Source: JBBQLG01 sp038327655
GTDB taxonomy: Bacteria > Bacteroidota > Bacteroidia > Cytophagales > Spirosomataceae
Reading direction: 5' to 3'
Length of the DNA stretch: 64,000 nt
Assembly: GCA_038327655.1 (NCBI GenBank)
Contig: JBBQLG010000010.1
Location: 1 to 64,000 of the forward strand
Shown here: positions 8,001-17,028 of the stretch, piece after piece
How the letters are laid out: every line of letters begins with the position of its first letter
Position numbering within the stretch: position 1 is the first letter of the stretch
Notes under the pieces: model-generated
Databases searched by the model: none
What the model saw: the letters and a program-made list of their open reading frames with translations, nothing else
Told to the model about the DNA's origin: nothing
Translations under genes and position numbers: made by a program

Positions 8001-10991
8001 TTATTGGAGAAATTTCTGGCGTTGTTTTTCAAGCAGGGCCACTTTTTGCTGATAGGCCGTCAGAAATGCCTGATAGTCGGCGGGATTGGTAGCGGTTTGC
8101 AGTTGCGTCAGGGCATCCTTCGCATAATCGGACAGGCTCAGGTCGAGGCAAAGCAGGGTGTACATTTTCAGCAGGTCGACGTTGGTTTCGTTAACCGCCA
8201 GCGCGTTCAGCGTGCGTTGGTAGGCTTGTTTTGTGCGGCCCTGCTGCCGGTCCAACTGTGCGGCCCGAACCACAATATCCGCATTGAGCGGAGCCAATTG
8301 TAGGGCGCGGTCGTACGCCTGTCGGGCGGGAGCCAACTGCCTACTTTGCTCATACGCCTGACCGAGCAGCGCGTTTCGTTCGGCTTCGTGCTGCGGCAAA
8401 AATACCTTCGCGGCAAACACCTGAGCCGCTTTCAGGTTCTTTTTAGCCACCGTGATGCGCAGGGCACTCAGGTTTTCGAGCGACCGGGTAAACAGACTAA
8501 GTTTCTCCGGTGGGGCCATCTGACTCAGAATCATTTGGGCGTAAAAGGGCTGCCGGGTAGCGATGTACTGCTCAATTAAACTGGCTCCGGCTACCGTTTT
8601 CAGGTTTGGGTTTTGAATGGTTTCCCAGATGGCACCCCGGTTGGCATCGTCGGGCCGGTAGACGACGTAAAACGCCTTCTCCAGATCGCTGACGGGTTTT
8701 TTCTCGTTGTACAGCACCTGTTTTACCTGCAAAACAGCCGGATCGTTTTTACCGGCCAGTTCCCACAACGACTGTGCTTCCACAAAATCACCCGCTTTGG
8801 TCAGGGCGATGGCCCGGTAATAGGCTGACAGTGTATCGGAATTTGATGCCAACGTTTCGGCGGCTTTCGGGTATAAGCCCTGCTCCATCAGCCATAAACC
8901 AGCGGTGGTGCGATAAATCGAACTCGACCGGTTATCGTTTTCGCCTAACTGACTCAACAGGGCAAAGGCGTCGGCGGGGTGATGGTTTCGGTAGTCGGTT
9001 ACGGCACGGGCCAGCAGCAAATCATCCGTCAGGGCTTGATTCGCCGGGTTCAGCGACTGGCGTTTCAGGGTACTTGTCAGCGCAGAATCAGCGGTACCGG
9101 TAACGAGGGCGTAATTATACAGTTCGGCAAACCGGCCGGTATTCAACGGTTCATCGGGTTTAGTGTTCCTCCGCCAATCCGGAGAAGTCGCCAGCGTCGT
9201 ATCGGTACCCTGTACCATCCGCAGGGCCAATGTGTTTGCCCGGTAGGATTCGTAACTAAAGTTGCCCGGTTTAGGTGTGCTGGATGCATTGGTCAATAGT
9301 TCGGGATGTTTGGCCCAGAAAGCGACCAGATTTGATGTGGGCACTTCGTGCTGACTGGCTAAACGGGACGCGGTTTCGAGGTAAAAATAAGCCGAGTCGG
9401 CTAAGCCGGTTTTACTGTAGAGGTAGCCTAAGTTGTTTCGCAGTTCACCGTTTTTCGGGAACGCCCAGATGCCGCGCTGGAGAACTTTGATACCCTCGAA
9501 AAGCAGATTGGTTTGCAGGTACATGCTGCTCAACCCGGCATACGCCTGTGGACTGGGCTGTTTGAGCAATGCCCTCTGGAAATACCCGGATGCCGTGGTC
9601 AGATCACTAGCCTGCACCGCCAGCGACGCCAGCGCGTAGTTCGACTTATGGTTCTGGTATTCCTGCTCCAGGGCCAACTGGTAAAACGCACTGGCCGATT
9701 GGGTTTCGCCGGTAGCCGTATACAGATCGCCCAGACCGTTGTAGTAGCCCGCTGTGGCCTGCTTTACGGGCAGGAAATTCTGGCCATACAGCAGAAACAC
9801 CACGCCCACCACGCCCAGTAATCGAACAAGCGGCAATTGTAACGTCCGGGGTTTGTACAGCACCCGGTATACGGGCAGGTTTTGGCGAAAGAGGGGCAAA
9901 AAATTAATCAGCACATACGCAACGAACAGCCCGCCCATCACAAAATGACTGTACGTAATGGAGTCTTCAAACACCTCGATTAGCGGGTCGTTAGCCGTTG
10001 CGAACACATAACTTATGGTCAGTGTCGTGAGCAGGGCCAGGCCGATGTACAGGTATGCCCCCACATCCTGAAACGGCTCGGCATCCCGCTGATCGGTGAG
10101 TTGTTTGAATCCCCAAATACCCAGCCCCGCCGAAACCAGATAAATTAGAAACGGACTGATGGTCAGCACATCCCAATCCACTGACTTTGTATTTTTCAGG
10201 TAAATCAGGGTCAGATTAACCAGGTACAGAATGCTGATAAAAATGAAATTACGAAGCCCCAGTGGTCGGCTTCCCAGCCGGTTGGCCGACGTCAGCCAGA
10301 CTAATGCGGCCACGATCTCGAACGCAATGAAGAAGATAAAACCAACGCTGAGCAGCAGCAACACGGGCAGACCGTAACTCACCATTGTCAGGGCGGGAAA
10401 CGGCACCCGCGCCAATGCACCCAAAGCCACTGCCACGACCAGGATAAAACCACTAAAGACAGCCAACCGAATGGGCAACCCAATATCTGACCGGAAGGCG
10501 TGGAAGTAGTAGCTGACCGAGACGAATCCGAACGTGAGCACCAGAAACAGGTACTGCCCGCCCAGCCCGGTTATCTCCAGCGTATCAAACCGAAACAAAG
10601 ACAGACAGGCCACAAATACCGTCATAGCCGCCAAATACGCCACCCGATTAAACGCTGTAATCGCGCTCAGTAACAGGGCAAATGCCGCACCAACACCCGC
10701 CAGCAGAACGGTTGCCACAGCCGGATGTACCTGCATCCCCGACGCGACAAACTGCTCCGAGACCGCGTAGGCTTTACCGGGAATAACGTAATCCAGCAAG
10801 CCGTCGGTGAAGGTGTGGAGGGTGATGGGCAGGCCGACCAGTTCACTCAGCACATCCCACCGAACCACGTTGCCTAATCCCCGCCACCACGCAAAAGCGA
10901 AAGCTCCGAGACTGACAACAAACAGAATCAAACTAAACAGATAGGTAAGCCGGTAAGACCGACTCCAGTGTTTCCAGAATATAAGCGACAT
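8001..10991 (-). CDS. Large membrane protein with tetratricopeptide repeats
   Basis: Starting at MSLIFWKHW (10991), the protein has 996 aa. About 10-11 hydrophobic segments fill the first 430 residues. The remainder is a soluble helical array with TPR-like repeats, for example the units around GDLYTATGETQSASAFYQLALEQ and AQAYEQSRQLAPARQAYDRALQLAP. The topology suggests a membrane-anchored scaffold exposing a long TPR solenoid. No catalytic motif is visible. It precedes the ABC ATPase on the same strand with a 103-nt gap, so co-transcription is possible. Function unknown. Confidence 0.85.
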   Translation of the reverse strand: MSLIFWKHWSRSYRLTYLFSLILFVVSLGAFAFAWWRGLGNVVRWDVLSELVGLPITLHTFTDGLLDYVIPGKAYAVSEQFVASGMQVHPAVATVLLAGVGAAFALLLSAITAFNRVAYLAAMTVFVACLSLFRFDTLEITGLGGQYLFLVLTFGFVSVSYYFHAFRSDIGLPIRLAVFSGFILVVAVALGALARVPFPALTMVSYGLPVLLLLSVGFIFFIAFEIVAALVWLTSANRLGSRPLGLRNFIFISILYLVNLTLIYLKNTKSVDWDVLTISPFLIYLVSAGLGIWGFKQLTDQRDAEPFQDVGAYLYIGLALLTTLTISYVFATANDPLIEVFEDSITYSHFVMGGLFVAYVLINFLPLFRQNLPVYRVLYKPRTLQLPLVRLLGVVGVVFLLYGQNFLPVKQATAGYYNGLGDLYTATGETQSASAFYQLALEQEYQNHKSNYALASLAVQASDLTTASGYFQRALLKQPSPQAYAGLSSMYLQTNLLFEGIKVLQRGIWAFPKNGELRNNLGYLYSKTGLADSAYFYLETASRLASQHEVPTSNLVAFWAKHPELLTNASSTPKPGNFSYESYRANTLALRMVQGTDTTLATSPDWRRNTKPDEPLNTGRFAELYNYALVTGTADSALTSTLKRQSLNPANQALTDDLLLARAVTDYRNHHPADAFALLSQLGENDNRSSSIYRTTAGLWLMEQGLYPKAAETLASNSDTLSAYYRAIALTKAGDFVEAQSLWELAGKNDPAVLQVKQVLYNEKKPVSDLEKAFYVVYRPDDANRGAIWETIQNPNLKTVAGASLIEQYIATRQPFYAQMILSQMAPPEKLSLFTRSLENLSALRITVAKKNLKAAQVFAAKVFLPQHEAERNALLGQAYEQSRQLAPARQAYDRALQLAPLNADIVVRAAQLDRQQGRTKQAYQRTLNALAVNETNVDLLKMYTLLCLDLSLSDYAKDALTQLQTATNPADYQAFLTAYQQKVALLEKQRQKFLQ

Positions 10992-11300
10992 TCGGTGGCA
11001 AGGCAGTTTCGTAGTACACAACCTAACTCGTCACGGCTTTTGTGCAAGGTCGTTAGGTAGAGAAACAACGCCCGTAAGTAGGTGATAGTGCATTTGGCGA
11101 AATCGGGCGTTGGATAATAGTTAATCGCTTACTACTACATTTCAGACAAAATGTATAGTCAGATAGCGTAGAATTATCAACAAAAGATGTTTAGAAGGTA
11201 ACTTACCGCACCCGGCAGCGGCTCGGCGACACGATGTGCGCTAACGACTTATAACAGCCTAATCACCAACGGTTAGGTATCTTACGACTTCCCTTCATTT
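10992..11300. other. Divergent intergenic region upstream of mcrB
   Basis: This 309-nt region lies between the divergent TPR gene and mcrB and must hold both promoters. It contains short inverted repeats ACCTAAC/GTTAGGT (11021-11027 and 11052-11058) and CAACGCCCG/CGGGCGTTG (11066-11074 and 11104-11112). A third GTTAGGT copy lies near 11273. No tRNA or small gene was recognised, and no full-consensus promoter is obvious. Confidence 0.5.
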
Positions 11301-13985
11301 ATGGCCATTACCCATTACCACCGGGCGATCTTCGACTTCTTAGAAACGTACCGTTCTGAACACCCTGAAGTTAATCTGACGTATCTGCTGCGTAAGAACA
11401 ATATTGTCGGAAGACCCCGTAATCAGTACCTCTTCACGGGTGATGAGAAAAGGTACATAGCTGTTGGTCTGTACAATCCGGTCAACAGCAAGAACAAGAC
11501 GCGCAGCATTGTTTTTGTCGCATACTATGATTCGGTCGCCGACATTATCAAAAGCTGTAGTTTGGAAATTGTTTATGATGATCCCAGACTTGATACCCAA
11601 CAGCCAGTCTATCAAGAGATTATTCGGCAGATTAGCCGGGAACACTTTAAGGAGTACAGCCACAATCGGTACGAACTTTACTACAAGGCTCTCGACTGGC
11701 AGACGAACCTGCTCACCTACCTCAAGGAGCATAAACCAATCATCGACGCAGTTATTGAACAGGCCGGTGCCACCAAACTCTTTCACGTCCATCGGGAGGA
11801 GTTGGAAGCGGCCATTCTGGTCGCGAACCAACCAGTGATTTCCGAGTCATTGTCTGACGTAAACTATTGGGTGTTTCAAGCTAACCCGACTCAATCCCGC
11901 ATTGTGGATGCTCTCAAAGATGACATTTCTCTGACTTGGCGGGTGACAGCACATGCTGAGCGAATAAAACCGGATGATAAGGTTGTGCTGTGGGTGAGCG
12001 GCCCGGAAGCAGGCTGCTACGCGCTGGCAGAAGTAACCTCGGAGGTATACACCAGTGAAGATGACGGAGAGGACCAATATTATCAAACTGCTCAAGACAG
12101 TAATAAAACCAGCCGTGCAGTAGCTATCAAGGTCCTGACCAATCTTTGGAACTGTCCGGTTACCTGGGCATCGTTGCGGGAGATTCCGGCCTTCGACAAA
12201 AAAATATTCTACGGCGGAAAGCAAGGGACAAACTTCACGGCTACCAAAGAACAATATGAACTGATCGAAGAGATGGTCAAACCAGCAAAGCGTAATTTCT
12301 GGAAATATGCACCCGGTGCTCAGGCCGCCCGATGGGAGGATGATCTACGAGATCATCTGATAGCTATTGACTTTTCAAATCTTGACACCGGCTCACTCGA
12401 TCAATACAATTCCCAGACCGAACTCAATAACCGTCTTAACCTGCCGAATACTGCAAATCAACCCCGAAATCTAATTGAATTCCGGGATGCAGCCATTGGC
12501 GATGTGGTGATTGCCAACGAGGGCACGACAAAAGTAATTGGTGTTGGCCTGATAACAGGCCCATATCGGTACGAAACGGGAATACATTCACCCCATCGTC
12601 GGTCTATAAATTGGCTAACCGACCAGACCTGGCAGTACACGCCTTACCAGATTGCCCGTTATCCGCAGCTATTCCGCCCCGATACGTTTTCACGTACGCT
12701 TATTGGCCCGGAAATTATCCGGGAATACGTCAGGCAGTACCCTCAATACCAGGCTGTTTTTGAGGAATATGGGTTGCTCGAATCCACTCCTGTCAATCAT
12801 CAGCCAGTAACTTCACCAATGACGCAACACGCTAAAAATATTATTCTCTACGGCCCGCCAGGTACGGGAAAGACGTACGGGACCATCGACCTGGCAGTGG
12901 ATATTGTCGATGGCCGGAAAGACGTTGATCACAAGGTCAACAAGCCCCGGTTCGATCAGCTCCGCCGAGAGGGACAGATTGAGTTTATTACCTTTCACCA
13001 AAACTATACCTATGAGGATTTTGTGATGGGTCTGAAACCGGACGTCGATGGGGAAGACCTGAAGTTTCAACGCAGCTACGGCATCTTTTACCGGCTCGCC
13101 AAACGGGCAAGAGACAACTATGAAGCCAGCCGCGCCGATGTCAATACCGTTACCGTCCGCCCGTTTCAGGAGGTATTCGATGAATTCATGAAACCATTAG
13201 TGGAAGACGGCACCGAGATCAACGTGAAAATGGCATCGGGCATCCGGTTCGTCCTTTATGATTTGTCCGAGCGAAGCGTCAGTTTCCGCAAACCGAACGG
13301 CAGTATCATTCATACCCTCAGCATCGCTACGCTGCGGAATATCTACGACGGGCTACAGGAGATTCGGCCTAATGGCCTGAGGCCGTATTACCGTCCCCTG
13401 TCCGATGAGCTGGCACGTTTAGGTCAGCAGACCAACCAGCCGGTTACGCCCAGGAACTACGTGCTGATTATTGACGAGATCAACCGGGCGAATATGTCCC
13501 GCGTGTTTGGTGAACTGATTACGCTGCTGGAAGACGACAAGCGGTTGGGCGCAGACAATGAACTGACCGTTACGCTGCCGTCGGGCGAGCCGTTCGCGGT
13601 GCCGCCAAACCTGTACCTGATTGGCACCATGAACACGGCTGATAAATCATTGGCCCTGCTGGACATTGCCCTCCGGCGACGGTTCGAGTTTGTAGTCAGA
13701 AACCCGGATTACAGCGTTCTGACCAGCCCGGCGAAAGAACTGCTGAAACGGCTCAACCAGGCCCTTATCAAGCATAAAAAATCGGCGGATTTCCAGATTG
13801 GCCACGCGTACTTTATCAACAAGTCGGCCGCGCAACTCAAAGGGGTACTGGACAACCGGGTCATTCCCCTCCTGATGGAATACTTTAACGGCCGGACTGA
13901 GATGGTGAAAACGGTATTGGACGAAGCGGATATCCTCTGCACAAAAGACGAACTGACCTTACAGATTGTGGCTGATGATCTTTAA
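11301..13985 (+). CDS. mcrB: McrB-type GTPase of a type IV restriction system with EVE domain
   Basis: McrB senses modified DNA and drives the McrC nuclease by GTP hydrolysis. The 894-aa protein has an N-terminal domain of unknown type (1-180), an EVE/PUA-like domain (about 188-328, starting NYWVFQANP), and a second possibly PUA-like stretch (about 335-485, with GDVVIANEGTTKVIGVGLI). The AAA+ motor follows: Walker A GPPGTGKT at 518-525, Walker B LIIDEINRA with D725/E726, then MNTADKSLALLD and the arginine run RRRFEF near 777-797. EVE domains read modified bases, so this version probably recognises a hypermodified or methylated base. mcrC follows with a short overlap. Confidence 0.92.
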   Translation: MAITHYHRAIFDFLETYRSEHPEVNLTYLLRKNNIVGRPRNQYLFTGDEKRYIAVGLYNPVNSKNKTRSIVFVAYYDSVADIIKSCSLEIVYDDPRLDTQQPVYQEIIRQISREHFKEYSHNRYELYYKALDWQTNLLTYLKEHKPIIDAVIEQAGATKLFHVHREELEAAILVANQPVISESLSDVNYWVFQANPTQSRIVDALKDDISLTWRVTAHAERIKPDDKVVLWVSGPEAGCYALAEVTSEVYTSEDDGEDQYYQTAQDSNKTSRAVAIKVLTNLWNCPVTWASLREIPAFDKKIFYGGKQGTNFTATKEQYELIEEMVKPAKRNFWKYAPGAQAARWEDDLRDHLIAIDFSNLDTGSLDQYNSQTELNNRLNLPNTANQPRNLIEFRDAAIGDVVIANEGTTKVIGVGLITGPYRYETGIHSPHRRSINWLTDQTWQYTPYQIARYPQLFRPDTFSRTLIGPEIIREYVRQYPQYQAVFEEYGLLESTPVNHQPVTSPMTQHAKNIILYGPPGTGKTYGTIDLAVDIVDGRKDVDHKVNKPRFDQLRREGQIEFITFHQNYTYEDFVMGLKPDVDGEDLKFQRSYGIFYRLAKRARDNYEASRADVNTVTVRPFQEVFDEFMKPLVEDGTEINVKMASGIRFVLYDLSERSVSFRKPNGSIIHTLSIATLRNIYDGLQEIRPNGLRPYYRPLSDELARLGQQTNQPVTPRNYVLIIDEINRANMSRVFGELITLLEDDKRLGADNELTVTLPSGEPFAVPPNLYLIGTMNTADKSLALLDIALRRRFEFVVRNPDYSVLTSPAKELLKRLNQALIKHKKSADFQIGHAYFINKSAAQLKGVLDNRVIPLLMEYFNGRTEMVKTVLDEADILCTKDELTLQIVADDL

Positions 13986-15336
13986 CATCGTCGAAAACCA
14001 AACCCGGACCGCTGACTTTCCGGCCAACGTGTCGCTGGCAATGCTCGATCAGTATCTGGATGAGGTCTGGCGAAGCCGCGCCCGGTTCGAGGAAGCCGGT
14101 TCCGAAGAAATTTCCGCCAAACAGCCTTTTCTAACATTCGGGCAGGACCTGAAAACGGGCAAGGCAACTGTTAAAGCCGGGAAGTATGCCGGGTTCGTAC
14201 AGTATGGGGATCTAACGATTCAAATTATACCAAAACTCTTCAAAGCAGAGCAGGCTTCGGTCGCTTTTAAACACCTGATCTGGTGGCTGTCGTATTGTCG
14301 TCGGGTCCGCTTTCCATTCAGCAATCTACTTGGGAATGACGAATCCATCGATGAATTTCCTGAAGCCATTATCAGCTATTTCGCTCAGGTTACACACCAG
14401 TTGGTCAGTTCATTACCCTACAGCCAGTACGAAGAAGTAACGGAGACAATACCATTCCTCCGAGGTCGGCTCAATGTTCAACAGTACCTGAATACGAGCA
14501 TCAGTCAGGGGAACTGGCATCAGTTGGTTTGTGACTACGAGCCGTTCCTGTTCAACAACCGCCTGAATCAGATTATCAAATACGTGGCCCGTAAACTGAG
14601 TCATATTTGCCGCTCACCGGCCACACTTCATCACCTGGAAAAGCTGATTTTCATTCTCGATGAAGTCGATGACTTGCCTGCTACCGTTCAGGATTGCGAC
14701 GGCCTGTACCTGAACCGGTTCTACCAAAACTATGATGATTGCTTAGCCATGTGCCGATTCTTTCTGGCTAACCGTTATCTAACCCATCCCGATTCCGATC
14801 AGCAGCACTTCTGTTTTCTGGTGCCGATGGATTATGTGTACGAGGACTTTATTACCGGCGTAATCGAAACGCATTTGGGGTCATTGTTTCACAAGATCAC
14901 ACCTCAGGCAACTAAGTGGCTGACCGAAGAGAAGATTTTTCAAATCCGAAATGATATTCTCCTGACGTATCCCGATAAAAGCAAGTTAGTAGTCGACACG
15001 AAATACAAACTGCGCGATGCCCTCGTTACGGACCGAAAAACCGGTGTTAGCCAAACCGATCTATACCAAATGATTAGCTACGGACTTCGCCAAAATACCC
15101 GCGAGGTTCTTTTGCTGTACCCGGTCAGATACAACCATCAACCCGCCGAAACACAGACGTTTACCGTAACATCCGAACTGATGGCTAATCTGCCCATAAA
15201 CATTCGGGCCGCAGACCTTACTATAACTGGCGAGACCAAACAATCTATGCTGGATAAGTTGCTGCCGGAACTTGCATCGGTGCTAACTGCACCTATAGAA
15301 GAATCAACGCGGCAAATTAGGCCGGTCGCTAATTGA
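13966..15336 (+). CDS. mcrC: McrC-type nuclease subunit of the type IV restriction system
   Basis: McrC is the endonuclease partner of McrB. The 456-aa protein has an N-terminal beta-rich domain that would dock on the McrB ring and a C-terminal PD-(D/E)xK nuclease core. The core shows NDILLTYPD followed by KLVVDTKYK, with Asp344 and Lys346 as catalytic residues. It overlaps mcrB by 20 nt from this start, or by 11 nt from the ATG at 13975, in keeping with translational coupling. The pair looks complete and intact. Confidence 0.92.
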   Translation: MWLMIFNIVENQTRTADFPANVSLAMLDQYLDEVWRSRARFEEAGSEEISAKQPFLTFGQDLKTGKATVKAGKYAGFVQYGDLTIQIIPKLFKAEQASVAFKHLIWWLSYCRRVRFPFSNLLGNDESIDEFPEAIISYFAQVTHQLVSSLPYSQYEEVTETIPFLRGRLNVQQYLNTSISQGNWHQLVCDYEPFLFNNRLNQIIKYVARKLSHICRSPATLHHLEKLIFILDEVDDLPATVQDCDGLYLNRFYQNYDDCLAMCRFFLANRYLTHPDSDQQHFCFLVPMDYVYEDFITGVIETHLGSLFHKITPQATKWLTEEKIFQIRNDILLTYPDKSKLVVDTKYKLRDALVTDRKTGVSQTDLYQMISYGLRQNTREVLLLYPVRYNHQPAETQTFTVTSELMANLPINIRAADLTITGETKQSMLDKLLPELASVLTAPIEESTRQIRPVAN

Positions 15337-15420
15337 TAGTGCGTTGCCGGGTGAGTAGTGCTGATTTTCCAGCAAAAAGGGTTTATTTTAGACATTCGCT
15401 TGTCCTCCTATCCCCGCAGC

Positions 15421-16443
15421 ATGGTACCGTACCGCATTGCCCGCGTTAACAAAATTCGCCAACCCGTCCGTCTGGTAGTTGGGCTGGTCGTCGGAATTGG
15501 CTTGTTTGGTGGGGCCATAAGTCAGTCGGTTCATACAATTCCGGAAAACACAGTTCACACCCGCCAGCCGCTGCCCACTTACTGGCAACCACCCGGCGAT
15601 GCTCAACTGCCAGCGGGCGAAGCGGGCAAACAGATTCGCTACGGCCGCGACCTGATTGCGCATACCGCGAAATATCTTGGCCCGACAGGTTCGGTTCAAC
15701 GCCTGTCCAACGGCATGAACTGCCAGAACTGCCACCTCGACGCCGGTACAAAAGTGTTCGGCAATAACTACTCGGCCGTATTCTCGACCTATCCCAAGTT
15801 CCGCGAACGGTCGGGCGGGGTAGAAACGATTGTCAAACGCGTGTCGGACTGTTTCGAGCGGAGTCTGGGCGGAAAAGCACCCGACAGCAGCAGTCGCGAA
15901 ATGAACGCCATTGTCGCTTACATAATATGGCTCGGCACCGATGTACCCAGAGGCAAACGACCCGACGGCGTGGGGCTGGTAAAACTGGCCTACCTCGACC
16001 GGGCGGCTGATCCAGCCAACGGCCAAACCCTTTATGCTGCCAAATGCCAGAGTTGCCACGGGGCGCAGGGTCAGGGCATCAAAGTAGCGGGCGATGCGCA
16101 GTACATGTATCCACCGTTATGGGGGCCGCATAGCTACAACGACGGAGCCGGGCTGTACCGACTGTCAGGCTTTGCAGGCTACGTTAAAAACAACATGCCG
16201 TTTGGTGCCAGCTACCCGAATCCGCAGCTTACCGATGCCGAATCGTGGGACCTGGCGGCTTACGTCAATTCGATGCCCCGGCCCCACAAAGACCAAAGCC
16301 GCGACTGGCCCAACACCGGTACCAAACCAGTCGACTTTCCATTTGCGCCCTACGCGGACTTATTCAGCGAAAAACAACATAAATTCGGCCCCTACCAGCC
16401 CATTGCCGACGCAAGGAAAGCACGGGAGAATCAATCAAAATAG
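15421..16443 (+). CDS. tsdA: Dihaem c-type cytochrome, thiosulfate dehydrogenase (TsdA)-like
   Basis: This is a periplasmic or membrane-anchored dihaem cytochrome of 340 aa with an N-terminal hydrophobic segment (about 17-36). Haem motifs are CQNCH at 101-105 and CQSCH at 209-213. Around the first haem, GMNCQNCHLDAGTK and STYPKFRERSGG match the TsdA family, which oxidises thiosulfate to tetrathionate or runs in reverse. A Cys 39 residues after the first haem His (VSDCFERS) is at the place of the unusual Cys ligand known in TsdA. The start is the ATG at 15421. A dsrE-like gene follows after 25 nt. The sulfur role is inferred from family and neighbour. Confidence 0.78.
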   Translation: MVPYRIARVNKIRQPVRLVVGLVVGIGLFGGAISQSVHTIPENTVHTRQPLPTYWQPPGDAQLPAGEAGKQIRYGRDLIAHTAKYLGPTGSVQRLSNGMNCQNCHLDAGTKVFGNNYSAVFSTYPKFRERSGGVETIVKRVSDCFERSLGGKAPDSSSREMNAIVAYIIWLGTDVPRGKRPDGVGLVKLAYLDRAADPANGQTLYAAKCQSCHGAQGQGIKVAGDAQYMYPPLWGPHSYNDGAGLYRLSGFAGYVKNNMPFGASYPNPQLTDAESWDLAAYVNSMPRPHKDQSRDWPNTGTKPVDFPFAPYADLFSEKQHKFGPYQPIADARKARENQSK

Positions 16444-16468
16444 TCAGGCTAAACACCAACAAATCTTT

Positions 16469-16924
16469 ATGAAGACCATCACGCAATTGCTTTTCATCGC
16501 CATCCTGGGCGCAACTATTCCAGCCATCGCCCAAACCGGCAGCCCGACCGCGTTCCACGGGGCCGAAGCCACTAAAGCGCATTACTATGCGGCCTACCAG
16601 CTCAATACCGACGATTCGACGAAGATTATCAGTACGTTGAAGAATATTCAGAATGCACTGAGCGACCCGCGGCTGAAGGGTAAGGTCGACATTGAATTAG
16701 TCGTTCACGGATCGGGCGTAGCCGTTTTTCGCAAAGACAAACCTTACGAAAAGATGATTGCCGATCTGCAAAAGCAGGGCGTTCTGCTGGCCATGTGCGA
16801 GAACACCATGCGGGCCTACAAAATAAGCCGCGACGAGTTGTTTCCTTTCGTCAACTACGTACCGAGCGGCAACGGCGAGTTAATCATCCGCGAACAAAAT
16901 GGGTGGGCGGTTATTCATCCGTAA
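16469..16924 (+). CDS. Exported DsrE/DsrF-like sulfur-relay protein
   Basis: This is a 151-aa protein with a signal peptide (MKTITQLLFIAILGATIPAIAQ). The remainder has the DsrE-like alpha/beta pattern: a helix around TLKNIQNALSDPRL, the strand IELVVHGSGVAVF, then LQKQGVLLAMCENTMRA with a single conserved Cys, a position that carries persulfide in sulfur-transfer members. DsrE homologues move sulfane sulfur between proteins; an exported version next to a TsdA-like cytochrome suggests handling of thiosulfate-derived sulfur outside the cytoplasm. The longer upstream ORF overlaps tsdA and was rejected. Confidence 0.8.
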   Translation: MKTITQLLFIAILGATIPAIAQTGSPTAFHGAEATKAHYYAAYQLNTDDSTKIISTLKNIQNALSDPRLKGKVDIELVVHGSGVAVFRKDKPYEKMIADLQKQGVLLAMCENTMRAYKISRDELFPFVNYVPSGNGELIIREQNGWAVIHP

Positions 16925-17028
16925 TGTTGCCAGCGAGTTAATATTTTCATTTTCATATGTCCTATAGGGAAGCTGTTGGTTGGTCATATATTTAGAACGT
17001 AATTTGTTCAGTATTACTGCAAGCCGTT

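Noticed and set aside
11021..11116. An integron attC-like arrangement (ACCTAAC ... GTTGGAT with inner CAACGCCCG/CGGGCGTTG) upstream of mcrB
   Set aside because: The outer boxes fit RYYYAAC/GTTRRRY but are not complementary to each other, no integrase or second site is present, and short matches of this kind are expected by chance.
16094..16468. 5' extension of the DsrE-like ORF (ATG at 16094)
   Set aside because: It overlaps tsdA in another frame, while ATG 16469 gives a clean signal peptide and the normal family length.
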